A stretch of DNA of 64,000 nucleotides from Deuterostichococcus epilithicus (lineage: Eukaryota > Chlorophyta > Trebouxiophyceae > Prasiolales > Stichococcaceae), in the NCBI GenBank assembly GCA_033439295.1, contig JAVTLE010000015.1, positions 1,674,001 to 1,738,000 on the forward strand, written 5' to 3'. Below are positions 44,673 to 57,300 of the stretch, in pieces. The first letter of the stretch is position 1, and every line of letters begins with the position of its first letter. The position numbers and the translations under genes were made by a program. The notes beneath the pieces were generated by a model. The model saw nothing but the letters and a program-made list of their open reading frames with translations. It had not been told where the DNA came from and did no database searches.

Positions 44673-47600
44673 CTACCGCGCTGGCGCCGCTTCCATAGTG
44701 CTATTGCCAGAACTCCTGGCAGACTGTATTGAATGCTGCATACACGGCTTGAGCTTGACCCAGATCTGCTCTGCAGAGATGTTCAACCTGCTTTGAACCA
44801 CCTGCGGGAGAATTGCGACATTTCAGTACCATTTATGTAATCTGTTTGCAACCCATCAACAAGCGTTCATGTTTCTCTACGAAGTTTAGGCGACGGGGCG
44901 TTCGAGAGGTCGCTCGACAAACTTACTGCCCAGTAGCCGCGGTCCAGCTCCATGTCGTCAAATTTCTTGCATGGGTCCCACTCCGCATACTGTTCCTCCC
45001 ACCACAGGTTGGCCTCCGACCGCTGCAGGATGCCATGCTCGTGATATTTGCTCCACAGCTCTGCACGAAGGAAGGGTTGCGCTGATCCAAGGGAAGTGCC
45101 GGCGTGGAGGCTGGCAGCCCTGAATGTGCTGCCAGGAGCAAGCGAGGAATATTGCACACAGGCAGCCATATGTGCACAATGAACTGGCTTGCATCAGCCG
45201 CGCCTACTGTATTGTCCGACGTACAGAGTCAAATGCACTGGAACCTGCGACTCACTGTTATGTGATGCAAACGTCCAGTAGAGGTCGTATTCCTGCGCAG
45301 ACAGAACAATCCCGTCAGGTGCTATTGCACTGCTTGCGCTTCCAGCGACTGTGCAAAGGGCCAATGCACGTTCACTTCTTCCACGACAGCGCATTGACAC
45401 TCAGCAGACGGCATTAGAGGTGCTGGGCTGTACGGTGCCGGCTGGCCCCGCTGCAGCAGCGGCGGCAATCAAGGGCATCGCAAGGCGCAAGCCTGCAGGT
45501 CGACGCCAGCGAAGACACGCAGGCGCAGGACCCAAGAGCTGCTGGAGGGACTCCAGAGCACCGCCGCACAGGCCATCACCCGCGGCACCCTGAAACTGAT
45601 GTCGTGGCTCGCCCAACCTACCGTCCGACACCCATCGATGATAAAGCAAGACTGACACGCGGGCAGCATTCCAAACCCACCGTCCAGCTGGCGTGGTCCT
45701 TCTTTTCCGGGTCTCGCAGCCCGTCGACGTGCACACGCAGCAGGTAGGCGCGCCATGTCTCGCCCGGCGCCGCCATGTTCTTCTCGATGTGCGCCGCCAT
45801 GGGGTCCAGCACAGCGCGGCTCATGATCTGCGGCGTCACGCCCATCGTGTCCATGCCGCCCTCCGGAATTGCCACCGTTATCTGCAGGATGGAAGAAGTA
45901 GCAGGCGGTGATGGTTTAGACTTTCATTGAGTCGGACCCCGATGACGGTTGTAGTGTTGCAGCTCTGTCGATCGCATCCCCGGCCCATCTCGCCATTGCA
46001 TGGCTTCTTCAGCAGTGCAGCAGGTTGTCGTGCGGGGATATGGCTGGCCGGCGGGGAGGCGGCAAGTCCAGGCAAATCCAGACATGTGGCAGCAGCGAGC
46101 AGCTGGAGGCGACTGGACCCACATTGAGCACGCGGCCGCTCCTCGAGATCCACTCGACCTGCTCCTGCTCGTGCGCCACCTGCATGTTCGCCATCTCATT
46201 CCGCGCCCGGAACTGCACCTGCAGCGTGTGAGGAACAGCGTGTGGCACCCAAGCAACAGCTGAGAACATCTCATGCTCAGAGAGATGCTGCCGCTAGTCA
46301 CCAGCAGCATGAAGGCGCAGCCACAGCGGCGGCAAGCAGAGACCGCCGCTCCCAACACACTGGCATGCACGACCTTGCAGCGGCAGCTGCAGGCGAGCCG
46401 GGAGGTCGGACAGGGTCAGCGGCAGTACCTTCTTCTGCAGGTCGCACACGCCGCTGGTGGCGCTGCAGCCCTCCTCCTGGTGCATGAGGTCCAGCGCCTC
46501 AAAGTCGCGCAGGAAGAAGGTGTCCGTGTCCGTGATGAGGAAGTAGGGCGTCTGCAGCGAAGGAGGCAGCTCAACCGAGAAGGCTGACGTATGCAGTATG
46601 CTCGACGTCCAACTTCAGCGTCTCGCTGGGGCAGGTCGCGTGCCCGCTGTCTTGGTGCATCTCCAGCACGCGTCTGCCGTCTCCGAGATTGGCACCGCAC
46701 CTGGACCGTGAAGCTGCATGACAGCTTGATGAGCTGCTGCTTGTACCAGCCGTCGATGCTGCCCGCCAGGCCGCCCGCTATCTTTTTCAGCTTCCATGGG
46801 CGCAGCTCGGGCGCGCACGCCTCGTCTGCCACGACCCGCATCTGCGCGCACGAGGCACGGTGAGCGCCTGTACATCTCCCGCGCTGAAACCACCCCTGGG
46901 CTCCATGATACGGCACAGGCGCAGCCTCCTCCTGGGTGCCTGGACGAGGATACAAACCTTCCCATCTTCGCCATCTCAGTGCAGCCGGGCCGAGGGCAGT
47001 GCAGGTCGACCTGCAAGCGGAGACAGCCCCTCACAGAGCGGACTCACCTTGCGGGCGAGCACGCAGGGCAGGGAGACCAGCTCCTCCTCCAGGAAGTTGA
47101 CCAGCCGCGGCACCGTCTTCTGAGGCGCCACGAAGATCCACTCCCTGATGCTGTCCATGTTCAGGAACTGGTTGGCGCTTCGCAGCTGCGGGTCGTCGGG
47201 CACACGCGGCGTCAGATGGTGGGCCGTGATGGGCGCATGCATCACGGCACATTGCCGCGCTGCATGGGGCCAACCCTGGCCCGGCTTCGCGGGACAGGGA
47301 CAGGCATGAATGACCGGAGGGAAGCTGAAGCACAGGATTTGGAAACGCCACAAAACAGCGCGCAGGACAGCGAAAATGCATCGTAAGACAGCGAGAATGC
47401 AGGCGCGCACCTGGTTGAGCAGCAGCGCCAGATTCTTCTCGTCCGGGTAGATGGGCGTCATGATGGTCAGCAGGCCGTCAAAGCGGGCAGACACCAGCCA
47501 CTGCCCCCGGTTCTTGGGCGGGTCCATCACATACTTCTCCTCCAGCCCCGCCACGTGCAGCTGCAGCAAAGTCAGGCTCGGGGGTCAGCTTCCAGCCTCA

Positions 47601-48233
47601 CCAGCACATGATGCGCAATGTGTTGTGCACATGCACATGTCGTTTTCAGTCAACCTGGGACGCGATGCACACGTCTCCAAGGTCCGGTCGGCGTGAGTTG
47701 CTCGCCCAACAGCAGCTGGAACCATCGTCCATGCGCACCTTCTGGAAAGTTCCGTCGCGGAGCACGCGCGGCGGCGCCCGGCAGTGCCGCTTGCCCTGCA
47801 TCTTGGCGACGAGCGCTGAGGAGTGGAAGGAAGCGTCCTCTCGGGCGCGCTCGCTGAATTGTTTGGCGCTGCTGCTCAGTCGCTTGGCATGCTTTAGCAC
47901 GGCGCCCACGTGCTCGGTGGACTTGGGGACCACGAAGGAGCTCAGCGTCAGCAGCAGGCAGATGAGGGCGACAGACGTGCCGCCGCTGCACCGGCAGCCG
48001 CTGCGCCAGCTGCGCGCCGGCTCCGGCTCGTCGCCCGGCTCGCTGGCATCTGACTTCCAGTCCAGCACGCCGGGGCTGCCGCCGCCGTCTTCGCTGCCGC
48101 TGCTGTTGTACGCCTTGCCAAAGCCGTCCAGGCTGCTGCAAGAGTCGGCGCAGTTTGCATCGCGCACCGCCGACTCGATGTCATTGTGCGCCTGGTGCCG
48201 GCTGACCATCAGCTTTGCCGGGCTGGTCTCCAT
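44673..48233 (-). CDS. Type II membrane glycosyltransferase-like protein (DUF6492-like), paralogue B
   Basis: Second tandem copy. It starts METSPAKLMVSRHQAHNDIE, then NCADSCSSLDGFG, an acidic Ser/Gly stretch and a membrane helix (VALICLLLTLSSFVVP). The lumenal part repeats the paralogue A order: EKYVMDPPKNRGQWLVSARF, GLLTIMTPIYPDEKNLALLL, SIREWIFVAPQ, MRVVADEACAPELRP, YKQQLIKLSCSFTVQV, TPYFLITDTDTFFLRDFEAL (DTD in place of DSD), FRARNEMANMQV, MSRAVLDPMAAHIEKN, ETWRAYLLRVHVDGLRDPEK, LWSKYHEHGILQRSEANLW and DRGYWAV. A last exon ends ISAEQIWVKLKPCMQH followed by a Ser-rich tail and stop at 44673. A 5' UTR intron ends three bases before the ATG (cgcag|GGC). Function is as for paralogue A, unproven. 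Confidence 0.68.
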
Positions 48234-49522
48234 GCCCTGCGGTTGCCACTCACAGCATCTCTGATCTGTGAGCAAAGCTCCCATTGCTGCACGGGACCGC
48301 GGGCACGGCGCGCCGGCATTGTGTGGCGTGCAGCGTGTGGCAGCGTAAAGGCGCAAAGCAGTGTCGAACTGCTCCGCATTTGGAACTCACTCGCAGCCCG
48401 CAAAGCGTGCGAATGGTGCTCCTGAGCTTGTCTGACTTGTAATCATTGTTTTCCGTTGCATGCCTGCTTTCAAGAGTTAGCTCTGCAGCGGCGGCTGCAA
48501 CAGCATGCACATGCAAGGCTGCTGTCAGTCTGCCGGCTCTCGCATACGCATGCTGCGGCGCGCGCAGGCCAGCATCGCATGGCGCCCTGAAAAGGCTAGC
48601 AAATGAACCTCGGGCCAACGGCTGAATGGATCGCAAGCCGCTTCAACTGTGCTTGCAACAAAGCACCGCGCAGCCACAGTCTTGTGCACCTGTAGTAGCT
48701 AGGCGGCGGCCGACCAGGGTAGATCTTGGATCGCCGGCCCACCCGGCGAACTTGTGGGTCTCGTCTCTCGTGCGTCTTGTGGGTGTTTGCAGGCAGCAAC
48801 CACGCCTCCGTGCGGCGGCGACCGCTACATGCGTGCGCTCGCTGTCAGTGCAGAGTCGTAAGGGATACTGCTGCTGGCAGATTGGTCCCGTCTGCAAGGC
48901 TAGCACCCAGCACGACCAAGGTGTGTCGACGGTGAGCGACCTTGGTAGGTCGCGGGAACTTCAGCGGCGCAGGCGCAGTCCCGCTTCCCTCTCTTGACGT
49001 GAAGGGACTCAGGAGAACAGACTCGAGTGGGTCGCAACGGCTGAATACTGGATAGCAGCGTACGACAGACCACAACTGCACACAAGTCTGACAGCCAAGG
49101 AAAGTGAGTCCTTTATTCCCCTTGCAAGGGGGATGCACTTTTCCACGAGGGGAAACTGGTGGCAACGCACAACACACCAGCCCGGTTGCGTCAGTGTCCA
49201 AAGCTTGAATGAACAGCCAGAGGTTGGAAGGACATTTTGGGTGCGGTTGCCGATCTCTTGATGCTCTTGCAGTTGTAGAAGGAATCTCATGTTTCTGATC
49301 GAGGTGGCATGTACTAGTTCCGCAGAGGTGCAGCTGGGTTTGCGCACGAGACGCGATGTGCTGGCAAATATTAATCTTCATACTTGCCGAAACAGATGTC
49401 AAATTCCCGGTCTAGTGTGCCATGACATGTCACAATGACATATGCTGCACGCCGCATTCAAGACCCCTGGCGTTGTTTTCACGCCATCCTGCCGCTGCTG
49501 ATTGACTGCCACTCCGCGGCGC
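48234..49522. other. Spacer between glycosyltransferase-like paralogues B and C
   Basis: About 1.3 kb, the longest spacer in the tandem array. No exon could be joined to either neighbour and no domain was seen in its short frames. It should hold the gene C 3' UTR and gene B promoter. Confidence 0.35.
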
Positions 49523-52500
49523 TACCTCACCTGATCAGCGGTGTCGCTGTGCTCGCGATGGCTCATACAGGGAGCCATCTTCTCCCAGATGAGGTGTGCC
49601 GGGATCTTCAATCTGCTTTGCACCACCTTCACGAATACCACGCCAATCAGTTTGTGCTAGTAGTGGTAGCAAGAGGCTGGGAGGTGATGGACTGTTCGAT
49701 GCATGGCGGCAGTGCAATCCAGGCGCTTGGTGGGCATGGCGGCAGAGGGGACAAGCCCGGAGCGCCGCAACTGGGCAACATGCACGCCATGATTAGGCAA
49801 TGCTGGAGCGGCAGCGCACCGCCCAGTAGCCATTGTGCAACTCCAGCTCGGTCTGGTTGCATGGGTTCCAGGCCGGAAACTCCTTCTTGGTCCACAAGTT
49901 GGCCTTTTCCTGCTGCAGCTCCGTGTGCACGTGGTGCTTGTCCCACAGCTCTGCAGCGTAGCACCGCACACATCCTCAGTTCAATGAAGGGTGGCGCACG
50001 ACACCCCTGTCCTCGTGTGCTGGAACAGACAAAGGTGGGAATTTGCACAGCATGGCGAGGTTGGCGGCGTGCGGCGTGGATGCCTCAGCACGCACAGCAG
50101 CGAGGGAGCAGTTGCAGCTGTTGGCGGGAGGACTCACTTGCATAGTGCGCAAACTCCCAGTAGATGTCATACTCCTGCAACGCGCGAACAAGAGGCGATG
50201 GAGGGCAGCAATGGTGTTTTGTGCCGCAGGATTTTCCGAGGATGCCAGCAGCAGAACTGCTTGATGCTCACTCTCAGCAGCGCACGAATGCACGAGCAGC
50301 GCTCTGAGTATGCATCGCTATTGATCACGGCTCCAAGGTGGTTGACGCCACTGCGCTGCAAGCGCAACGGTCTGGCGTCCGACCATTCGTGTGTCTTGCC
50401 GCTGTGCGGCTGCAAGCATTGACTGCAGCTACGACAGCGACGAAGGTGACGAAAATGCAAGAATCAGGCGCCCACCGTCCAGGAGGGCAGATCTCTTGTT
50501 GCATCGTCGGCCAGCCGCTCCGCCTGCTTGCGCAGCAAGTAGGCGCGCCATGTCTCCCCCGCGTCCGACACCTTGCTGTCTAGATGCCGAACCAGCGGGT
50601 CCAGCACCGCCCGGCTGCAGTGGCCAGGTCAGAGGCGCGTTTATCCAAGAGGAGGCTAACTTGTTGCAGCTAAGTAGCTCTCTCCATGGGCTGCTTCTGG
50701 CAGCCGCGCATCATGGTGACGGTCGCAGGTCACGGCACCCACTGATGGCCATCAGGCTGGTGTTCCACATCGACACCGCAGCAGGCGACAGAGGCTGTGT
50801 CTAGAGTGGAGTTGTACGCACCAAAGGATCTGCGGCGTCACGCCCGGTGTCTGCAGGCTGCCTTCTGGCGCGGTGACCTGCAGGAGGACACACTTATTGC
50901 ATGTCGCGAGGTGTGTAACCCAGATCGGTTTGCCTGAGACTGACGCGCACCATGCAAACACATATGGCAGTATGGGGAGGCAACAGCAGGTCCCTAGAGC
51001 GCCTGTGACTACGGGCGCATCAACGACCCCGGCAGCTGGGCATGAGCGGCTGGGGGTTAGGGAATTCAGGGGAGCCATGAGCAGCATCGGAGGAGAAGCA
51101 CTCACGTTGAGGACCTGTGCGCTGAGCTTGATCCACTCCCGCTGGTCCTCCCACTGCACCGGCGGCTGCAGCTCATTACGCGCCCTGAATTGCACCTGCG
51201 CGTCGCGGCAGCGCAGGCCCGTGTGTTGTGAGTACACAGGGATGACAAATTGCCCAAGCAAGTAGGCAGGGGGCAGGACACTTGACAGCGTCCACGCAGC
51301 CTGGCTGTCTACTCCGACGGGCATGGCGGCAGCCTGCGCCAACCGCATCAGCGTGCCGCCAGCAATCCCCCTGGGAACAGCATTCATGCTGGGCGCCTGC
51401 CGGCACGACAGCAGCAGCAGCTGCTGCTCGTGCGGGTCGCGCACTCCCCGGCGTGTGCCCCCTGTCCCCGGCCGGCGCGCCGCCACGCGGGTCGACGCGC
51501 ACCCTCTTCTGCAGGTCGCACACGCCGCTGGCACTGGTGCAGGGCTGCTGCTCCATGAGGTCCAGCGCCTCCAGGTCCCGTAGGAAGAAGGTGTCTGCGT
51601 CCGTGATCAGCAGGTACGGCGTCTGCGAGGCGCAACCCTTGGAACCCTCAGCAGCCTTCACAAGCCTCGGGGCCCTCAAAGTCGGAGCTCAAGACGCTTC
51701 CCTTTGCTTGTCCGAGCACGGACGTCAGAGGCCGCACCAGCGCCGCAGCTGCTGAGCCAGTGCTGTGTGCGCGCCTGGTCGCATGGTTGTGACGGCGTTC
51801 CGAGCCCTCGCACATGCCAGACCAGACGCTGCGGAGCAAAGGCGGTGCGGGACGCGCCTGGATGGTGAAGCTGCAGGCGAGCTTGACGACCTGCTGCTTG
51901 ATCCAGCCGCTGATGCTGCGCGAGTGCTTGCCCGCGATCTGCTCCAGGGCCACCGGCCGCAGCTCCGGCGCGCACGCCTCGTCGCCCACCACCCGCATCT
52001 GCACCAAAGGTCAGAAGATGAACATTTGACAAAGTCAGGCAGTGTGGGTGCGACAACAGTGGCACGCTCACACAGGCGCAGCATATGGCTGCGCACACCG
52101 GGCTTCTCGTTGCAGTGTCCAGCATGTTGCTGCCCCAATTCTGGCAGCCCGAAGATGAGGGACATGCTGTGCACCGATTGAGTGAGCAATTCCAAAGGGT
52201 CCACCCGGATACGCACCTTTAAGGGGGGCAGGCAGGGCAGGTTGACCAGCTCCTTCTCCAGGAAGTGCACCATGGTAGGCACATACTCCTCGGGCGCAAT
52301 GAACACCCACTCCCTGAAGCTGTCCATGTTCAGGAACTTGTTGGCGCTCCGCAGCTGCGCCAGGGGACACAGCTCCCTCAGATCGTTGCTGCATGTGCTT
52401 GCTTGCCGAAGGTGATGCAGACCTGCACCCCACTGGCAGCATTGCGGCCCAAGTTGCAAAGCCTTGCGGCGCGCACTGCGTGCCAGGCCGCCTGCATCAG

Positions 52501-53454
52501 TTCCAGAGTGGTCTTGCCACGCAGCGGCGGGGTGGGACAACCGGCACCTCCATATCAGGATTGCACATGCGGTGCCGCACACCTGGTTGAGCAACAGCGC
52601 CAGGTTTTCTGGGTCGGGAAACACAGGCGTCATGATGGACAGCACTCCGTCACGGCGTGCCGACACCAGCCACTGCCCCCGCTCCTGGGGCTCGTCCATC
52701 TCGTACACCTCATCGATGCCGGCCACGTGAAGCTGCGGGACCACGGGAGACGGCTGTCAGGAGTGCACACGTGCAAGCGCGTCAACACGCCGCCATGCCC
52801 AATGGCCTCAAACTTACTTGCAAGTGCCCCATCACCTGCAGCATGGCTCAGTAAAACCTGGATAATGGCGCTACAGCATTGACACAAGATTGAGGGTATT
52901 GCCTTCCAGTTTGTGAACGCTGGACTCGCCTGCACAGTCTCGTTGCTGCCAGGCTGCCCACGCAGCTGCGGCCGGCAGCTGCGCTCGACCTGCGGCGTGA
53001 TCACGCCCTCCGCCGAGGCCCGCGACGGCCGCATGCCCGCCCGCACGCCCGCCGTCGCCCGGCTGCCGAGATCGGTGACCGAGACCATGACAGAGCCGAG
53101 GCGCCCGTCGGGTTTGGGGACCAGGAACGATCCCAGCGTCAGCAGCAGGCAGATGAGCGCCACCATCGCTCCGCAGCCGCACTTGCCCCGCAGACCGCTC
53201 CAGTGCTGGTCATCAGGCCTCTCGTCGGCATCGCCCGGCTCCCACTTGGCTCTGCCGTTGGCGCTGCTGCGGGGAGTTTCGCCCCACCGCGGTGAGCCGA
53301 CGTCGCTGCCGGGTCGGCTGCCAGGCCGCCGCAGGTCTTCCAGGCTGCTGCACGAGTCGGCGCAGTTGCCGTCCTGCTGCTGCACCCCCGCCTCCAGGTC
53401 GCCGTCGCCGCAGAAGGGTCTGCGGGGCGCCGCCTTGGTTGGTCCCTCTGCCAT
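49523..53454 (-). CDS. Type II membrane glycosyltransferase-like protein (DUF6492-like), paralogue C
   Basis: Third copy. It starts MAEGPTKAAPRRPFCGDGDL; NCADSCSSLEDLRRPGSRPG then leads to a membrane helix (MVALICLLLTLGSFLVP). Lumenal motifs are YEMDEPQERGQWLVSARRDG, LSIMTPVFPDPENLALLL, SFREWVFIAPEEYVPTMVHF, MRVVGDEACAPELRPVALEQ, WIKQQVVKLACSFTIQ, TPYLLITDADTFFLRDLEAL (DAD as putative metal site), CTSASGVCDLQKR, FRARNELQPP, SRAVLDPLVRHLDSKV, ETWRAYLLRKQAERLADDAT, EYDIYWEFAHYA, LWDKHHVHTELQQEKANLWT and NGYWAV. A last exon ends IPAHLIWEKMAPCMSHREH with stop at 49523. The pattern of conserved cysteines and Trp matches A and B. The order of the three and close motif spacing indicate local duplication. 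Sugar specificity cannot be read from the sequence. Confidence 0.68.
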
Positions 53455-54346
53455 GGCCCCTGCGCCGATTATTGCATGTGACTTCAGTTCGCATGTCAGG
53501 TCCGCAAGAGTCTCAGAAGAGGGACTCTCGTGGATCCATCGGTCGCTTTGGACTGTAAGTCGGTGCGCAGCTAGCTGCAACAGCTGCAGTCTGGCGCCGC
53601 ATGTCTGGCGCCTTGTCCGTTGTCCGTTGGGGACGCACTGTCACATCGCAACCACACATGCAATACATCAGGCCTGTCAATCCTCAGTGCAATCCTGCTC
53701 AACAGGGTAAGCGCCCTTGCCTGACCAAACGTTGGCTCCTGCCAAGTCAGTCATGCAGCATGGTCTGCGACGCCGAACAGGCGGTGGTGTAGATGTCCAA
53801 CTCTGTAATTTCCAGCTTTCTCTGACCGCTGTTCTAGTCCAACCCTTCGGATAGAGCCATATATTCAAACAGCCGTTCAGCAGTCCTGCGAACATGGCTT
53901 CGCTGCTCAGCGACTCCTTGCCATTCGGCGCCGAGAACCCCAAGCACGGAAGAATTAGGCTCGCTTGGTTACGCTGGCGCAGATCGGCCCCATGCCCGGC
54001 GTCTGCGGCATGCGCATGTGTGTGGGTGGGTCCGTCGGTTGCACCCACCTAATATTGCCGTTGCATCGATGGACGCGCTGACGGACCCCGCCGCAAGCGG
54101 CGACTGCAAAACTGAGTTACGCTGACCTTTGGGGCTCTCCTGCCGGGGCGCTTTCGCAGGCGAAATGGCTTTCTTTCGTCGTGCTCACCAGCCGATGGTG
54201 GTTAAACTCGGCACTGGCAGCTCGATGGCGCCTTGACAAACAGCAAGCTCCGAGCTACTGGACGGTGTTGAACGTTTGTTCGTTGCACAGCATTACAGAT
54301 TGATCTCGCTGGCTCGTTGCCCAGCTGGGCAGGGGGTGACCAATCA
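53455..54346. other. Region between paralogue C start and mannanase 3' end
   Basis: No gene was supported. A minus-strand TGTAA at 54293-54297 lies about 50 bases beyond the mannanase stop and may be its polyadenylation signal. The remainder should include the gene C promoter and 5' UTR intron. Confidence 0.35.
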
Positions 54347-57300
54347 TCAGGTACACTCAGACCACCTTCGTGCAAAATCCGCCTCAGTACAGCTGCCCAG
54401 TCCCAGTGAGCCACATGCATCCAGTTCTGCATTGTCGGGCAACAGCAGCGCATAAGGCAGTTGCGATGCCTCACTTCGAGGCAAGGCGTCCGGCGGTAGC
54501 ACAGGCTCGGATGTGGTGTGCATGCCGCTCGGGGTGCGGACTCGACGGGGTGCCAACTTGACGCCTAGCGCATGCATGGCACATCACTGCCAGGCTTCGA
54601 CCATCACACTCATCATCCACTCACAACTTACAAATGGTGTGCAGTCCGCTTGACGGCTGGCAAACTCTGCACATGCGCCGCTATGATGTTCAGCGTCTCG
54701 TTCCAGCCCTGGACCCACGGCTTCGCGCCGTCAGCCCGCTTCGGAGCCGCGCGGCGCGCCATGCACGCGACGCTGGCGTCCCAATTCAGAAACTGCTTCC
54801 GATCATGGAGCTGCGGTCATGAAAAAAATTCAAACAATCAATCAGTCTCCAGAGAATGCATGATCAGACGCTTGCGGCAGGGCCTCGCCCAACACGGCAT
54901 CGCAGTGCTCTAGAAAAATGTTCCGTAGAGCTCACTTGTCTTGCTGCAGTGCAGTTCTGCAGTGTTCCAGGTCTGCAGACGGAGAACTCTTTGGACAAGC
55001 TCACAGAAGGAGAAGAACTACCTGCAGCATGTAGTCGGCATTGAGGTCCGGCCACTTGGGCTGCGGCGCCGCCGACGCACGCTTTGTGGTGTAGATGGTG
55101 GAGCCATCGTAGTCTGCATACGTATCGGTCGCGATCATCCACAGAAATGTTCCTGCGGCGGAATTCAAAAACAATTCAGCACCAGGCGGCCGGCTTCCGT
55201 AAGCGGCGCTCCGCAAGCCAGAGCACGGACGTGAGTCACGCATTGTGCATTGCGCCGACCCGAGCTGTGCTGCCGTGCTGCGACGGGGCATCTGCTGGTC
55301 TGCATTGAACCCGAACATAATGGCAAGCGTAAGCGGACTACAGGGCCGGCCAGGTGCAGCTAGCGTAAGCTCGGGCCTGGGCGCATACACAATTGCGGGC
55401 GCCCAACTGCGAATTCCAAGGCCTCCCTCCCAACAGGCATAGCTCCAGAGCGCCGATGAGCAGCCAAAAAGGTATTCCGATTCCGAGCGCGAGACAGCGA
55501 GCCCGCGCACCCGCGACGTTGCCGTGCTGCGCATTCCAGGCCTCCACCTCGGCGTAGACCGCCTCCAGGAAGGTGCGGCGCTGCCTCATGCCGCCGTGGT
55601 GCAGCTTGCCGAACTCGCCCAGTACCACCGGCTTGCCCAGCCGCAGCGCATCCTCAAAGTGCGCCCGCATCTGCAGTAAATGTATGCTTTATTGAGCTGC
55701 ATCTGAAAAAGTTTCGGTGCCTGGCCGTGGCTCGTCCTCGAAGTGCGCCCGCATCTGCACACCAGGCGCCAGACACACACCCAAGGCCTCATCGTGACGG
55801 AAAGCCGCGAGCAGCAAGCTGCGATGGCGCTGCGGGTGAAAGGCTGTGCTGGAATGAGGCAATTGCGGAAGGGCATTACCAAAAGGAACACAAGGGGCTG
55901 GTCGGGACTGTCGAGAGGGGTGTGGTGGCGTTGATGAGCATTGTCTAAACAGGATTAGGCGCACCCAGCGGATGGTCCAGTCGAGCTTGCACTCCTCGTC
56001 GCAGGTCAGCCACGAGTCCGGGTGCATGTGCAGCTGCATCAGGTCGATATTGCTGCTCTGCGCGGCGCCAGAACCGCAAGACACGATCAGCTCATGAGAA
56101 GGATTCGGCTGTGACGCCCTCGTACAAAAGGCAGCAATGACAGGGAGGTGAGCCCGAAATGCTTGCGGCCATCTCAGAAAGCAGGAGTCAGAACAACACA
56201 GCCCGTTCCAGCGTGAATGACATGTACTTGCAAACTAATCTTCGCTGCAACCGAAAACCCCACCATCTGATTGCGCACGTAGTCGGAGCCCAGGCACGCC
56301 GCGTCAAAGGGGTGGTGCCACTGCGTCAGCGGGTTGGTGACACTGTCCGCCGGCGGGTTGAACGCCAGCCTGCAGGTGATGCCATGCATCACTATCTGCT
56401 GGCACAGCACATCCGCGCATTTCAGTCAAAGCATATTCAAGTGCCTGGTTGGAGCGGTGTCTGCGGACCGCTTCAGACCGAAAGGGTACCATCAAGTGTA
56501 TCTGCAAGAAGTTTACACATCACCCAAAGGCAGATCACAATACACATACCGCCACTGAGGGCTGCCAATGCACGCCAGCCACCAAGCAGGTCCCCAAGCC
56601 GCAAGCCGGCCGCCACTCACCGCTCCGGGGTGGAGGCGCCGTACCAGCCGATGCTGCCGACGCTGACCAGGTGATTGGGGTCCAGTGACTTGACGTAGCC
56701 AGCCAGGTCCTCGATCCACTCCTGCAGACGGTCGCACTGAAGGTTGCTGAAGTGTTGAAAGGGGCGAGTGCAGCAGGTAACTGAAGAAATAGGTCGGTTG
56801 CGCCGCACAGCGGGGCAGCCCTGCGGCGGCGGCACTTCACCTGAACGGGCCACAAGGACAGCTCCTTGTGGACGCTGTGGCACCTGTGAGCAGTGCGGCC
56901 CGCGGAGCAAGGGGAAGAACAGGCAGAATGGCATTGGAAGGAGTGGCCTTAGGGAACTGCCGCCACACCTGCAGCACATCCCCGGTGTCATCGCCGGGAT
57001 TGGCGGGCTCATTGGCGATCTCCCACCCGAAGATGGTGGGATCATCCCTGTAATAGACGTCCGTTTGCGCATTCTTGCGCGTGATGATCGTTCCCACGTA
57101 CTTTTTGTACGACTCCTGCGCTCCAGCAGTGCAACATGACGTCGACAGGCCGTGTCAGCCGGCATGGGCAGCTGACACCTTCAGGATGCACGACGCAGTC
57201 CTCTCCAATCTTCCATCTCTCTTCTCTCCCATCCCATCCCTTCCATTCCCCCGCGGTCCTTTCTCTCCGATGGAGTCACGCACCCTGATCTCGGCATTTG

